Below are positions 17,299 to 26,090 of a stretch of 64,000 bases of DNA, piece by piece. The DNA lies in NCBI GenBank assembly GCA_000830315.1, contig CP010426.1, positions 199,156 to 263,155 on the forward strand. Direction: 5' to 3'. The stretch comes from an archaeon GW2011_AR20. GTDB lineage: Archaea > Nanobdellota > Nanobdellia > SCGC-AAA011-G17 > GW2011-AR20. The notes beneath the pieces were generated by a model. The model saw only the letters and a list, made by a program, of their open reading frames with translations, did not search any database and had not been told where the DNA came from. Numbering within the stretch: position 1 is the stretch's first letter; each line of letters begins with the position of its first letter. The position numbers and the translations under genes were made by a program.

Positions 17299-18579
17299 TT
17301 GGTTAGTCCAGGAAGGGCTTATGAAAGATTCATGGAGGGTCCGAAAAGAAACCCCTTTCAGGTAGTTTTTGGTTTTTTTGGCGCATTGATAAGGTGGCTT
17401 ATATTCATTGCCGCAATACTTCTATTGATAATGATTTTTACAGCCGGTTTTAATGCAACAAGCAAAGGCTTAACACAAACATATGCAACGAGGTTAGAGG
17501 TTGCAATCACGAATAATGAACTTTTAGCTCCAGTTTATACTGGAATAAAGGATGTTTTAAAATTTACCAAAGATCCGACATTAATAGAGAGGCAATATGG
17601 ATGGAGAACATCTGTTGATGATAATAAAGATAATTTGAAACTCGGGTTAAGATTCATCCGGCAGTTTGCTCCTGAGCAGCCGCGTTACGAAACAAGGGAC
17701 GAAATATTATTGTCAGCGGGCGTGGAAATAAGCTCTTTAAAGGATAATTCATACGTTAAATTTTCATGCAATGCAGATGAAATTCCCAAAGAAAAAATTT
17801 CAATAAATTATAATCAGCCTGTTTTAATACAAAAGAATGAGATAAAAGTCCTTGATGTTGTTTGTAGAATTCCTGCCTCTACTCTGAAGATACCTGAAGG
17901 CAGAGAATTATCCTCGCAAAAAGTTAAATTAAGTGCGGTCTATGATTTTGAAACAACTTCCACCTTGGGGGTTTACACTATGCAGCAGGCTTACTTCGAT
18001 AATTTAATGAACAAAGGCATTAATCCTCTCGAAAATATAAATGATCCAAATTTAGATAAAAATGCAAGGCAAACAATTCCGGAGGCAACTTATGGGCCGA
18101 TGCAGGCTGTCTTGGGCTTAAGTTATTCGCAACCATTAACAGAAAGAAATTCAGCCGAGGACGACACCTATAATTTAAGATTAAAAATACAAAAAAGCAG
18201 TTCTTCCTGGTTGGGAAGATTGAGTAAAATCAATCAAGTTTATATTTATCTGCCTACAAATTTTGAGTTGGTCGATGAAAATTTTAAAGAAGTTCAGGAT
18301 TTAAGTGTTGAGGAATTAGCGGAAATTTCGGGATCAAAAAAATATAGATTAGACGATGAAAAAATAAATGGCCTTAATAATCAGTGCAATCTTTATTATA
18401 AATCCGACCCGCAAGGATGTAAGGATTTATTTGAGAGGGGTTTTATCATAACAACAACCAAATTCAGGGCAAACAGTTTAGAGCCATCGTTGGTTTATGA
18501 TTTCATTGGCGCGGAAATTGATTATGATTTTGAAACAGAAACCTTTGCATCCTTCACACTGGTCAGCCAGTTTGTATAG
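17299..18579 (+). CDS. Membrane-anchored protein of unknown function
   Basis: A 426-residue protein from TTG 17299, with AAAGAGGTG upstream. A cytoplasmic tip (MVSPGRAYERFMEGPKRNPF) precedes a membrane helix at about 30-51. The outer domain is about 370 residues long, with a few cysteines (KFSCNADE, VVCRIP, NNQCNLYY, QGCKDLF) and an interior YTMQQAYFDNLMNKG segment. It follows the 16104 gene by 28 bases and is probably in the same operon. It is not recognisable as a known family; the run of anchored proteins and lipoproteins suggests one envelope complex. Confidence 0.75.
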   Translation: MVSPGRAYERFMEGPKRNPFQVVFGFFGALIRWLIFIAAILLLIMIFTAGFNATSKGLTQTYATRLEVAITNNELLAPVYTGIKDVLKFTKDPTLIERQYGWRTSVDDNKDNLKLGLRFIRQFAPEQPRYETRDEILLSAGVEISSLKDNSYVKFSCNADEIPKEKISINYNQPVLIQKNEIKVLDVVCRIPASTLKIPEGRELSSQKVKLSAVYDFETTSTLGVYTMQQAYFDNLMNKGINPLENINDPNLDKNARQTIPEATYGPMQAVLGLSYSQPLTERNSAEDDTYNLRLKIQKSSSSWLGRLSKINQVYIYLPTNFELVDENFKEVQDLSVEELAEISGSKKYRLDDEKINGLNNQCNLYYKSDPQGCKDLFERGFIITTTKFRANSLEPSLVYDFIGAEIDYDFETETFASFTLVSQFV

Positions 18580-18613
18580 CAAAATTTTTAAATAACCATT
18601 GATTGATTATACC

Positions 18614-19540
18614 ATGAAAAAACATTATTTAATTTTAACTTTCTTTGTTTTGTTAATTATAAATGGGTGCGCAGGTTTAACATCACGAACAGGCTCCGAC
18701 GGACCATTAACAGGTTCTCCAAACGGGGTTGAGATAAAATTTTTGCCTGAACAACCTCCTTTAGAATTATTTGAGGGAAGCGATGTTATTGTTGGACTAG
18801 AACTTGAAAATAATGCGGCGTGTGATGCGATAGGAAGCGTATGCATAAACGACTTGGCCCCCAGCTCAAGAGGCGGTGTTATCGAGCCAATTTGCAATAG
18901 TTTAAATATCGCGGGGGCCAGAACTGAAAATAACAAACCGAGCATAGAAAAAGATGAATTTTATACTAGAATACCTTCATATACTGGAATAGATAGGCCA
19001 GAAGGATTGCCGGTAACGCTTGAGGCAATCGCAACATATAATTGTAAAATTATTGCGGGGCCTCAATTATGTGTTAAAAGTACAATTGGTCAAGACACTT
19101 CTTGTCCAAACGCAGAAACAATCACAGGCACAAGGCTAAGAGCAAGCGTCGGACCAATAACAATAACAGAAATTAAGAAGACCTTTGCTCCGGAAAGCGG
19201 TGGTGTAAGATTAGTTACAGATATTACCTTGTCTAAAATGAACCAAGGTTATATATCTAACCAAGAATCTATTCAAAATCCCCTGGCAATTTCTCAGGAA
19301 GATCCGATTAGCATATTAGTTGACTTTGAAGGTAACCAAATGAGCTGCTCTGGAAACGATTTTAGAGATAATAAACTATATTGGAAGGTAACTGATAAAA
19401 ATAAAAAGACAATAAAATGCAACACTTTAATAGGTATTGTGGATAGGGTTGATGGATATTTAAACATTAATTTGGATTATGTTTATAAGACAACCGAATC
19501 AAAAAGTATAAAAATAACCAAATTAACTCAAAATGCATAA
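18614..19540 (+). CDS. Lipoprotein of the envelope cluster
   Basis: A 308-residue lipoprotein. I chose ATG 18614 (MKKHYLILTFFVLL) because it gives a clean signal peptide ending IINGC, where Cys (about 18) is the lipid site. The mature part opens with a Gly/Ser/Thr linker, then NGVEIKFLPEQPPLELFEGS, a beta-sandwich-like start shared with the next gene. Several cysteines may pair. It lies 34 bases after the 17299 gene and 15 bases before its paralog. Confidence 0.78.
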   Translation: MKKHYLILTFFVLLIINGCAGLTSRTGSDGPLTGSPNGVEIKFLPEQPPLELFEGSDVIVGLELENNAACDAIGSVCINDLAPSSRGGVIEPICNSLNIAGARTENNKPSIEKDEFYTRIPSYTGIDRPEGLPVTLEAIATYNCKIIAGPQLCVKSTIGQDTSCPNAETITGTRLRASVGPITITEIKKTFAPESGGVRLVTDITLSKMNQGYISNQESIQNPLAISQEDPISILVDFEGNQMSCSGNDFRDNKLYWKVTDKNKKTIKCNTLIGIVDRVDGYLNINLDYVYKTTESKSIKITKLTQNA

Positions 19541-19555
19541 AATGGAGGGAAATTA

Positions 19556-20476
19556 ATGAAAAAATATTTCATATTTATTTTTTTATCATTATTGTTAGCT
19601 TTATCTGGCTGTAAACAGCAAGATACAGGAAGCACGGGAACGTTCATTGGCGGAACAGACGGCGTTTCTGTAGAATTTGTTAATTTAGCCCCGTCGAGTC
19701 AGTTTAATCAAAACGATTCTGTAAGAGTGAAGGTACTATTAAAGAATAAGGGTGAAACAAGGGTAGCAACGGGAAATGCAAAGGCTAGAATTTTTGGAGT
19801 AACTTTAGAGAATTTCGGCTTGACTCAAGATTATAAAACAAATTTAGGACCTATAGAAGCAAGGGGTGAATTCACAAGCGATGGTGGAGAACAGGAAGTG
19901 GAGCTTGGAACCATCAAGTATAAACTCCCGGTAATCAATTCCGAGGATTATACTTTGCGTGCAAGATTATGTTATCCTTATCAAACAAAGGCATTGGTTG
20001 ATGTTTGTATTAAATCAACCTTGAGCCAGGAGTCGGGAGAAGAGATATGCAACATCGGCGGGGAGAAGGTAGTTTCTGGAAGTGTCTCAAGCGCTCCTGT
20101 ACAAATTACATCGATAACAGAACAAACACGTGGAAGCGACCAGATAAGATTTGATGTTGTTATAGAAAACAAAGGCGTTGGGGAAGTTTATCCGGTTAAT
20201 TCAAAATGTGAAGATTTGGACAATGAAATTAAACGCGTTGAAAACCGGAATAAGATAAATGTAAAAGTAAACAGCCCTGTTGGTGTTGTGTGCAGTTTCA
20301 GAAGCGGTGAACCAAGCGCAGAAGGGACAATAACATTAGACAGCACAGGGAAGGATACATTAAGCTGCTGGAAAAACGTTGAAGAGACTGTTGTTGATAA
20401 GTTAAGTTTAACGTTAAGTTATGTGTATAGGGACCAAATAACAAAACAAATAACAATATATCAAAGCAGAAGATAA
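19556..20476 (+). CDS. Lipoprotein, paralog of the preceding gene
   Basis: A 306-residue lipoprotein with signal MKKYFIFIFLSLLLALSGC (Cys19), a linker, then DGVSVEFVNLAPSSQFNQND. That region aligns in spirit with NGVEIKFLPEQPPLELFEGS of the previous gene. Cysteine spacing and order (CYPYQTKALVDVCIKST against CKIIAGPQLCVKST) also match, so the two are tandem paralogs. GGAGGGAAATTA precedes the ATG. They probably form one outer-face complex with the anchored proteins upstream. The ligand is unknown. Confidence 0.8.
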   Translation: MKKYFIFIFLSLLLALSGCKQQDTGSTGTFIGGTDGVSVEFVNLAPSSQFNQNDSVRVKVLLKNKGETRVATGNAKARIFGVTLENFGLTQDYKTNLGPIEARGEFTSDGGEQEVELGTIKYKLPVINSEDYTLRARLCYPYQTKALVDVCIKSTLSQESGEEICNIGGEKVVSGSVSSAPVQITSITEQTRGSDQIRFDVVIENKGVGEVYPVNSKCEDLDNEIKRVENRNKINVKVNSPVGVVCSFRSGEPSAEGTITLDSTGKDTLSCWKNVEETVVDKLSLTLSYVYRDQITKQITIYQSRR

Positions 20477-20506
20477 ATTTATTAATTTTCTTTATTTTTG
20501 ATATTC

Positions 20507-21736
20507 ATGATAATTGCAGACTTACAAATCCATTCCAGATATGCGAGAGCATGTAGTTCTCAGATTACAATAGATAATCTGGAAAAATGGGCCAGAGTCA
20601 AGGGAATAAATTTGCTTGGAACCGGCGATTTTCAGCACCCATTATGGAACAAAGAAATTAAGGAAAAATTAACAGAAGATGAGAATGGAATTTTATGGAG
20701 TAAAACAGGGTTCCCTTTTTTATGGCAGACAGAAGTTTCATTAATGTATTCTCAGGGCGGAAAGGGCAGAAGAGTTCATCATTTAATTTTTTCACCAAAT
20801 AAAGAGATTGCAGATCAGATAATTGCTGCCTTGGGAAAAAGAGGGAGGCTTGATTATGACGGCAGGCCAATATTTGGTTTTTCAAGCATAGAATTAGTTG
20901 ATATGATGCTAAGCATAAGTAAAAACATCGAAATAATTCCCGCGCATTGTATGACTCCATGGTTCGGATTGTTTGGGTCCAAATCCGGGTTTGATTCCAT
21001 TAAGGAGTGCTTTGAAGATAAAGCCAAGCACATACATGCGGTAGAAACTGGCATGTCAGCAGATCCTCCGATGTTATGGAGATTAAACGAAAATGTAAAT
21101 TTAGTGAGTTTTTCGGATGCGCATTCTTTCTGGCCATGGAGAATTGGCAGGGAATGCGCAATATTTGAAACAGAGTTAGAATACAATAAAATTTTAAATG
21201 CAATCAGAACAGGCGATAAGTTACGGGGGACAATAGAAACAGACCCAAGATACGGAAAATATCATTATGATGGGCATAGAAATTGTAATGTAACTTTAAG
21301 TCCTAAGGAAACCCGTGCATTAAACGGAATTTGTCCTGTTTGTAAGCAAAAACTAACTATCGGCGTAGAATATAGGATAGAAGAGTTGGCAAAACATGAA
21401 AATGACTATAAGCCGGAAAACGCCAAACCGTTTTATTCTCTAATCCCGTTATCAGAATTAATTTCAATTGTTTATAATTATAAACAACTTTATGGAAAAA
21501 ACGTCTGGGGAATTTATAATAAACTTATTAATAAATTTGGGAATGAATTTAATGTTCTATTAAATGCAAGCGAAAAGGATTTGCTTGAATTTGTTAATAA
21601 GAAATTAGTTGATGTTATTTTGTTAAACAGATTGGGTAAATTAAAAATTTCTCCGGGATTTGACGGAGTCTATGGAAAAATTATTTTAAATAATGATGAA
21701 ACAATACAAAAACAAAAATCACTAACAGAATTTTAA
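20507..21736 (+). CDS. endoQ: Endonuclease Q (PHP-domain DNA repair nuclease)
   Basis: A 409-residue protein from ATG 20507; an in-frame TTG at 20498 is less likely. The PHP phosphoesterase domain is marked by ADLQIHSRYARACS, GTGDFQHP, PAHCMTPWFG and SFSDAHSFWPWRIGRE. A zinc-binding part follows (RNCNVTLSP, CPVCKQKL) and then a helical C terminus. This is the archaeal EndoQ arrangement. EndoQ cuts DNA 5' of deaminated bases such as uracil and hypoxanthine. Metal-binding His and Asp residues all look intact. It converges with the PAC2 gene with a 4-base overlap. Confidence 0.93.
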   Translation: MIIADLQIHSRYARACSSQITIDNLEKWARVKGINLLGTGDFQHPLWNKEIKEKLTEDENGILWSKTGFPFLWQTEVSLMYSQGGKGRRVHHLIFSPNKEIADQIIAALGKRGRLDYDGRPIFGFSSIELVDMMLSISKNIEIIPAHCMTPWFGLFGSKSGFDSIKECFEDKAKHIHAVETGMSADPPMLWRLNENVNLVSFSDAHSFWPWRIGRECAIFETELEYNKILNAIRTGDKLRGTIETDPRYGKYHYDGHRNCNVTLSPKETRALNGICPVCKQKLTIGVEYRIEELAKHENDYKPENAKPFYSLIPLSELISIVYNYKQLYGKNVWGIYNKLINKFGNEFNVLLNASEKDLLEFVNKKLVDVILLNRLGKLKISPGFDGVYGKIILNNDETIQKQKSLTEF

Positions 21737-22497
21737 CCAATATAAGTTGTCTCTTTCTCAACGTCTGCTATAGAAACTTTTGGCTGCGGTAATTTCGGTA
21801 GTTTCTCCTTCATTTCCCTTTCTATATTATTTATTTCTTTGTCTAATCTGTTCAAATCCAATTTAAGATTCAATTTCGCGTCTAAAATTTTTAATATTTC
21901 CCTTGCACCTTTAATCCCAAAATAATTCGGATGCCCTAAGGTTTGCGCCAATAAAGTTATGGCGGAGATGTTCTTTTTGCCAGATAATCCGACGAGCAGT
22001 CCCGTAACCCCTATAATCGGGCCGACGACACCAAAAATTTCAGAATTAAGGGCTTTTGTTTTATATTTTTTAATTATATTCTGATTATTTGCAGTACAAT
22101 AAACAGAAGGGTTTTTCGGAACCCTACTCATCCCTATGCCGCCCAATGTAATGATTTCCTTACCATGATATTTCTGAAATAATTCCAGAATTAAATTACA
22201 AAATTCGTAACACGCCTCTTCATTTAATGGCTGCACATCCCCCACAAGAAAAATAAAATCCTGTTTGCCTTTTTTATAATACATTTCAATTCTTGGCATG
22301 TCTATCAAATTTTTTTCGTTTACAAAGACAGAATGTGGAAATGTAGTTGAGTGGATTTCTAGGAATTTCTTGGCCTTCAGGTTATCAACTATAAAATCTG
22401 CCGCAATCTTTCCGACGTTTCCTATTCCTGGCAAGCCTTCTATTAAAACCGGTCTCTTTAAGTCCGGCTTTGATATTTGCTTAATTTCGAAGCGCAT
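21733..22497 (-). CDS. PAC2-family protein (proteasome assembly chaperone-like)
   Basis: A 254-residue protein with the PAC2 signature LIEGLPGIGNVGKIAADFI, then FLVGDVQPLNEEACYEFCN, TLGGIGMSRVPKNPSVYC and the Gly-rich ISGATGLLVGLSG-like core, ending in a Lys/Glu helix. Archaeal PAC2 proteins are related to proteasome assembly chaperones and are often found, as here, downstream of aIF2-alpha and Nop10. Its start overlaps the Nop10 end by 17 bases. Confidence 0.9.
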   Translation of the reverse strand: MRFEIKQISKPDLKRPVLIEGLPGIGNVGKIAADFIVDNLKAKKFLEIHSTTFPHSVFVNEKNLIDMPRIEMYYKKGKQDFIFLVGDVQPLNEEACYEFCNLILELFQKYHGKEIITLGGIGMSRVPKNPSVYCTANNQNIIKKYKTKALNSEIFGVVGPIIGVTGLLVGLSGKKNISAITLLAQTLGHPNYFGIKGAREILKILDAKLNLKLDLNRLDKEINNIEREMKEKLPKLPQPKVSIADVEKETTYIG

Positions 22498-22648
22498 TTT
22501 CTTTTGCTTTTAACCTGTATTTTAGATATTTATCTTCGATGCTGAATTTTGCCGGTTTTGATGAAAACACCTTGTTCCCGCATTCCGGACAATTTTCTTT
22601 TAAAGTATAGATATGGCAATTATTACATGATAAAATGGATTTTTTCAT
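22481..22648 (-). CDS. nop10: Nop10, H/ACA ribonucleoprotein subunit
   Basis: A 55-residue zinc-ribbon protein, MKKSILSCNNCHIYTLKENC, with CNNC and CPEC pairs. It then has KFSIEDKYLKYRLKAK, the basic tail that binds Cbf5. It serves RNA-guided pseudouridylation. It overlaps aIF2-alpha by 4 bases and PAC2 by 17 bases, the usual archaeal gene order. Confidence 0.93.
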   Translation of the reverse strand: MKKSILSCNNCHIYTLKENCPECGNKVFSSKPAKFSIEDKYLKYRLKAKENALRN

Positions 22649-23415
22649 GTCCTTATAAACTCTGCTCTGCCTTTAAGTTTTTTCATATTTTCAATGACGT
22701 TGGACGTTATGTTTTTCATCAAGGATTCGGCTGTCTTATAGTCATTTGACTTAATAACAAGCCTGTAATTGGGGGCGCTAAGATAATTCACTTTTATATT
22801 TTCATCTCTTTTTATTTGATTTAAAACTTTTTTAATAACATCGATTCCGTCCGAGGCATCGGATTCCAGTTTTAATGTTCCCGATATCGTAACTTCCGGG
22901 GGCTTTATCTTTTCCTTTACAATATTGTTTATTTTCTCTGCAATATTTTTCTCGATTCCGAGCTGCTTTAAATCAAAATTCATATTAACAATCTCGTTAA
23001 AACAGTCTGTTAAACTACCGTATTTTTCTATAATCTTATTACCTGCTTCTTCGTAAATTGCTTTTAAGTTACTCTTCAATAATTTAGCTGCATCTTCCAA
23101 AATTTTTTCTGCTCTTTGTTCTTGCTTATACTGATTATTTTTGGCTAATCTTTGCGTATGAGTTACCCTTCTTAATGACAAATCAATGTAGCCCTTGCTT
23201 TTATCCAAGCTTAATATTTTACAAATAACTTTTTTTCCTTCCCTTACATAATCCCTTATGTTCCTGATTCTTCCTGGTGCAACTTCAGAAATATGAATCA
23301 TGGCTTCTTTTCCATATTCGTCCAAATCTACAAAAACTGCGTGAGGCAAGACCTTTTTCACAGTACAGATAACTACTTCTCCCGCATCCGGAAATCCTTG
23401 TTTTTTGTAGAACAT
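22645..23415 (-). CDS. eif2a: Translation initiation factor aIF2 alpha subunit
   Basis: A 256-residue protein. Residues 9-82 form an S1 RNA-binding domain (PDAGEVVICTVKKVLPHAVF, HISEVAPGRIRNIRDYVREG). A helical middle and the C-terminal alpha/beta domain (about 165-250) follow. It is part of the trimeric aIF2 that brings initiator tRNA to the ribosome. It lies 35 bases after the S27e gene, in the typical archaeal cluster L44e, S27e, aIF2-alpha, Nop10, PAC2. Confidence 0.95.
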   Translation of the reverse strand: MFYKKQGFPDAGEVVICTVKKVLPHAVFVDLDEYGKEAMIHISEVAPGRIRNIRDYVREGKKVICKILSLDKSKGYIDLSLRRVTHTQRLAKNNQYKQEQRAEKILEDAAKLLKSNLKAIYEEAGNKIIEKYGSLTDCFNEIVNMNFDLKQLGIEKNIAEKINNIVKEKIKPPEVTISGTLKLESDASDGIDVIKKVLNQIKRDENIKVNYLSAPNYRLVIKSNDYKTAESLMKNITSNVIENMKKLKGRAEFIRT

Positions 23416-23449
23416 AATCTTGATTAATTTAAAAGATTTATAAAGATAT

Positions 23450-23635
23450 TTATTCTAAAATCTCGAGAATTCTGGCTTTTATCTTGGCTTTTCCGCCGCT
23501 TGGACTAGCAATAATCTGGTTGCAGACTAAACATTTAACTTCTGTGGTTGCTTTTCCAAAAATTATCTGCTCATTCTTGCATTTCTGGCATCTTAATTTT
23601 ACGAATCTTGAGCTTGGTTCTTTTATTAATTCCAT
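23450..23635 (-). CDS. rps27e: Ribosomal protein S27e
   Basis: A 61-residue zinc-ribbon protein of the small subunit. CQKC and CLVC pairs are separated by the conserved NEQIIFGKATTEVK stretch, and it ends in a basic helix (KIKARILEILE). Its start lies 1 base after the L44e stop. Full normal length. Confidence 0.96.
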   Translation of the reverse strand: MELIKEPSSRFVKLRCQKCKNEQIIFGKATTEVKCLVCNQIIASPSGGKAKIKARILEILE

Positions 23636-23636
23636 T

Positions 23637-23948
23637 TTATTCCAACACGACCTTTTTTGTTCTTATGCCGTGGCTCTGGATGCTTGATTTCTTGCAAACT
23701 TCGCATGTGAATTTTAAATTTGTTTTTTTGCTTGTTTTTGCACCAGTCATCTTAAACTGCGAGATTGCTGGCTTTGATCCCCATTTGCCTTTATTTCCAT
23801 AGCCCTGACCGCGTCCTCGTTTCCTAGCTCTTGCTATACTAAATTTTTTTAATGATCCTCTCTCCTTACCTTTAACTATTGAAATCTTATGTTCTGTGTG
23901 TTTTTTGCAATGTTTACAATATCTTGAAACACTTTTTGGTATTTTCAT
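23637..23948 (-). CDS. rpl44e: Ribosomal protein L44e
   Basis: A 103-residue large-subunit protein with two zinc-binding pairs (YCKHCKKHTEHK and FTCEVCKKS) around the Gly/Arg/Lys-rich RNA-binding core (RKRGRGQGYGNKGKWGSK). Its start overlaps the Gins51 stop by 4 bases. Normal length for the family. Confidence 0.97.
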   Translation of the reverse strand: MKIPKSVSRYCKHCKKHTEHKISIVKGKERGSLKKFSIARARKRGRGQGYGNKGKWGSKPAISQFKMTGAKTSKKTNLKFTCEVCKKSSIQSHGIRTKKVVLE

Positions 23949-24529
23949 ATTTCCTCTGCTTTGTTATTCTTAATTAATAATTCTGCTGTTTTTGCAGGCA
24001 AAAACGCAATATATTCCTCTTCAAATGGCCCGTATTCATTCAGATCGTCGCCGATAAACTCCGGCACGGGCTGTAATATTCTTATGGTTTTTATTTCGGG
24101 GTTGCTTTTTATTACTTTCGGTTTATTATTTTCAAGCAATTTTGAAAGCAATTCCTGCCTAATCTCTTTTAGGAACTTAACAATGCCGTCAAAAATTAGT
24201 CTTTCTTCTTCAAGCAGATTGTTTATATCTTGGTTTTTATTCGTTATCGCAGACGACAAAGCCAATTGAACTATTTTTGCCTCGCGTTTTTCATAAACTT
24301 CCCTAATTATTTTCTTGATATTATTCAGCTCTTTTTCTGTTTTTTCAATTTCTTTCTGCGCGAAAATACTCGATTTAGATTTTAAATCATCGAGGATTGC
24401 AGTTTTCTCATTCAGATACTTGTTGATATCCTGAAAGAAGTTTAGCTCAATTTTTTGCAATTCCTGTCTTGTTTTCTCTCTTCTTAAAATATCATACAGA
24501 ATTTCGTAAGTAATTATTCCTTCCGTCAT
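23945..24529 (-). CDS. gins51: Archaeal GINS subunit, Gins51
   Basis: A 194-residue protein. The long helical A domain is at about 1-130. The small B domain is at the C terminus (TIRILQPVPEFIGDDLNEYG, FLPAKTAELLIKNNKAEEI), which is the Gins51 order (A then B). GINS joins MCM and the GAN/RecJ-type Cdc45 in the replicative helicase complex. It is the first gene of the L44e/S27e/aIF2 cluster. No Gins23 is in this window, so a Gins51 homotetramer is possible, as in several archaea. Confidence 0.9.
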   Translation of the reverse strand: MTEGIITYEILYDILRREKTRQELQKIELNFFQDINKYLNEKTAILDDLKSKSSIFAQKEIEKTEKELNNIKKIIREVYEKREAKIVQLALSSAITNKNQDINNLLEEERLIFDGIVKFLKEIRQELLSKLLENNKPKVIKSNPEIKTIRILQPVPEFIGDDLNEYGPFEEEYIAFLPAKTAELLIKNNKAEEI

Positions 24530-24626
24530 AGTATCCTCAATATAGCAAGATTATTAAGCTTTTTTAATACCAGCCTGTCTAAATAGAAAAAAATAAACTT
24601 ATAAATACTATTTTCTAATTAAAATC

Positions 24627-25784
24627 ATGTTTGGATTTTTAAAGAATAAATTAAAGGACGCAATAAATAAGTTTTCAAAAAAAGCCGAGGAAGAGGCCGA
24701 GATAGAGAAGCCTATAAGAGCTGATGAAGAAAATCCCGAAATGAAAAAGGTGAGGGTTGCAGAAGAAAGCAAGGGTTTTTTGGGGTTATTTAAAAAAAAG
24801 AAAACAATAGAAGAAGAGATTAAAGGGTCCGAAGTTAAAACAGAAGGGGTAGGTTCTGAAAAAGAAGAAGCGGTTAAAGAAGAGTCTGAATTAAAGCGGC
24901 CGGAAGAAAAGGGGAGTTTTTTCTCCAAATTAACTGAAAAAATAACGACGAAAAAGATTTCTGAGGAAAAATTTAACGAACTGTTTGAAGATCTGGAGAT
25001 GGTTCTGCTTGAAAACAATGTTGCGGTTGAAGTTATTGATAAGATTAAAGAAGATTTAAAAGTTGATTTGGTAAATGTTCCGTTGAAGGGTAAATTAAAT
25101 GATCTGATCAAAAACTCATTAAAAGAGAGTTTAGAAAGTGTTTTGCGGGAGACTAAATTTGATTTAATAAATGAAATTAAAAATAAACAGGAAAAGCCTT
25201 ACGTAATCGTCTTTGTGGGTATTAATGGGGGCGGTAAAACAACAACAATCGCCAAACTCGCTAATTTATTGATAAAAAATGATTTGAAATGCGTTCTTGT
25301 CGCAGGAGATACTTTTCGTGCAGCTTCAATACAGCAATTGGAAGAATATGCGAATAATCTAAAAGTGAAGTTGATTAAACACGATTATAATTCGGATCCG
25401 GCAGCGGTTGCATTTGATGGGGTAAAATACGCAAAGTCGCATAGCTTAGATGTTGTTTTAATTGATACGGCGGGTAGGCAGCACAGCAATAAAAATTTAA
25501 TGGAAGAAATGAAGAAAATAGTCAAGGTTGTCCGTCCGGATTTGAAGATATTCGTTGGGGAGAGCATTACAGGAAATGATGCAATAGAACAAGTCAGGGA
25601 ATTTAATAAAGCAATATCAATAGACTCAATAATCCTCTCTAAAGCAGATATAGATGAAAAGGGGGGAACGGCCATTTCAATAACGTATGTTTCTGGCAAG
25701 CCGATTCTTTATATCGGAACAGGCCAGGAGTATAATAATCTGGAAAAATTTGACAAAGAAAAGATAATCAAAACAATATTCTAG
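24627..25784 (+). CDS. ftsY: FtsY, signal recognition particle receptor
   Basis: A 385-residue SRP GTPase. A highly charged N-terminal A region (about 1-105) is followed by the N domain and the G domain. G motifs are G1 GINGGGKTTTIAKL (about 198), DTFRAASIQQLEEYA, G3 DTAGRQHSNKNL, G4 SKADIDEKGGTA and YIGTGQEYNNLEKF at the end. G4 has Ser in place of the usual Thr, and G1 has Gly where Ser or Val is common; both look functional. It docks ribosome-SRP complexes to the membrane. SRP54 is two genes downstream. Confidence 0.96.
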   Translation: MFGFLKNKLKDAINKFSKKAEEEAEIEKPIRADEENPEMKKVRVAEESKGFLGLFKKKKTIEEEIKGSEVKTEGVGSEKEEAVKEESELKRPEEKGSFFSKLTEKITTKKISEEKFNELFEDLEMVLLENNVAVEVIDKIKEDLKVDLVNVPLKGKLNDLIKNSLKESLESVLRETKFDLINEIKNKQEKPYVIVFVGINGGGKTTTIAKLANLLIKNDLKCVLVAGDTFRAASIQQLEEYANNLKVKLIKHDYNSDPAAVAFDGVKYAKSHSLDVVLIDTAGRQHSNKNLMEEMKKIVKVVRPDLKIFVGESITGNDAIEQVREFNKAISIDSIILSKADIDEKGGTAISITYVSGKPILYIGTGQEYNNLEKFDKEKIIKTIF

Positions 25785-25863
25785 ATTGAACAGAAAGATT
25801 TAATAAGGGTTGAAATTAAGGCTAATTTAACGTAGTTTGATAATAATTAACGGAGGGTTTTAA

Positions 25864-26037
25864 ATGGCAAAACAAAAAATAAGTTTTTATGATGTGAAAA
25901 CTAAAAAGAAATTTGAAACTGAAAACTATAAAATTGTGGATAAGAGCGGAAGAAAATTCGCGGTTTCCAAATCTCCTGCTGGCACTCATGAATGCTGGAG
26001 AGTCGTTTCCAAGGAATTTGCAGATAAAAATAAGTAA
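25864..26037 (+). CDS. Small conserved basic protein between ftsY and srp54
   Basis: A 57-residue protein, MAKQKISFYDVKTKKKFETE, beta-rich and basic, ending ECWRVVSKEFADKNK, preceded by the strong site AACGGAGGG. Small proteins of this type with an SFYDVKTKKKF start are, to my knowledge, common in DPANN genomes but uncharacterised. It lies between two SRP pathway genes, so a translation or nucleic acid-related role is possible but unproven. Confidence 0.82.
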   Translation: MAKQKISFYDVKTKKKFETENYKIVDKSGRKFAVSKSPAGTHECWRVVSKEFADKNK

Positions 26038-26090
26038 ATTTTACTTTATCTTTAAAAAAGCTTAAATAGCTTCCTTCTTCTTTATTTTTT

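Noticed and set aside
23484-24269. + strand frames over the ribosomal protein genes
   Set aside because: They are shadows of S27e, L44e and Gins51 on the other strand, which have clear family motifs.
25785-25863. SRP RNA between ftsY and srp54
   Set aside because: The gap is only 79 bases, AT-rich and lacks the conserved GGAA/GCAA tetraloop helix 8.
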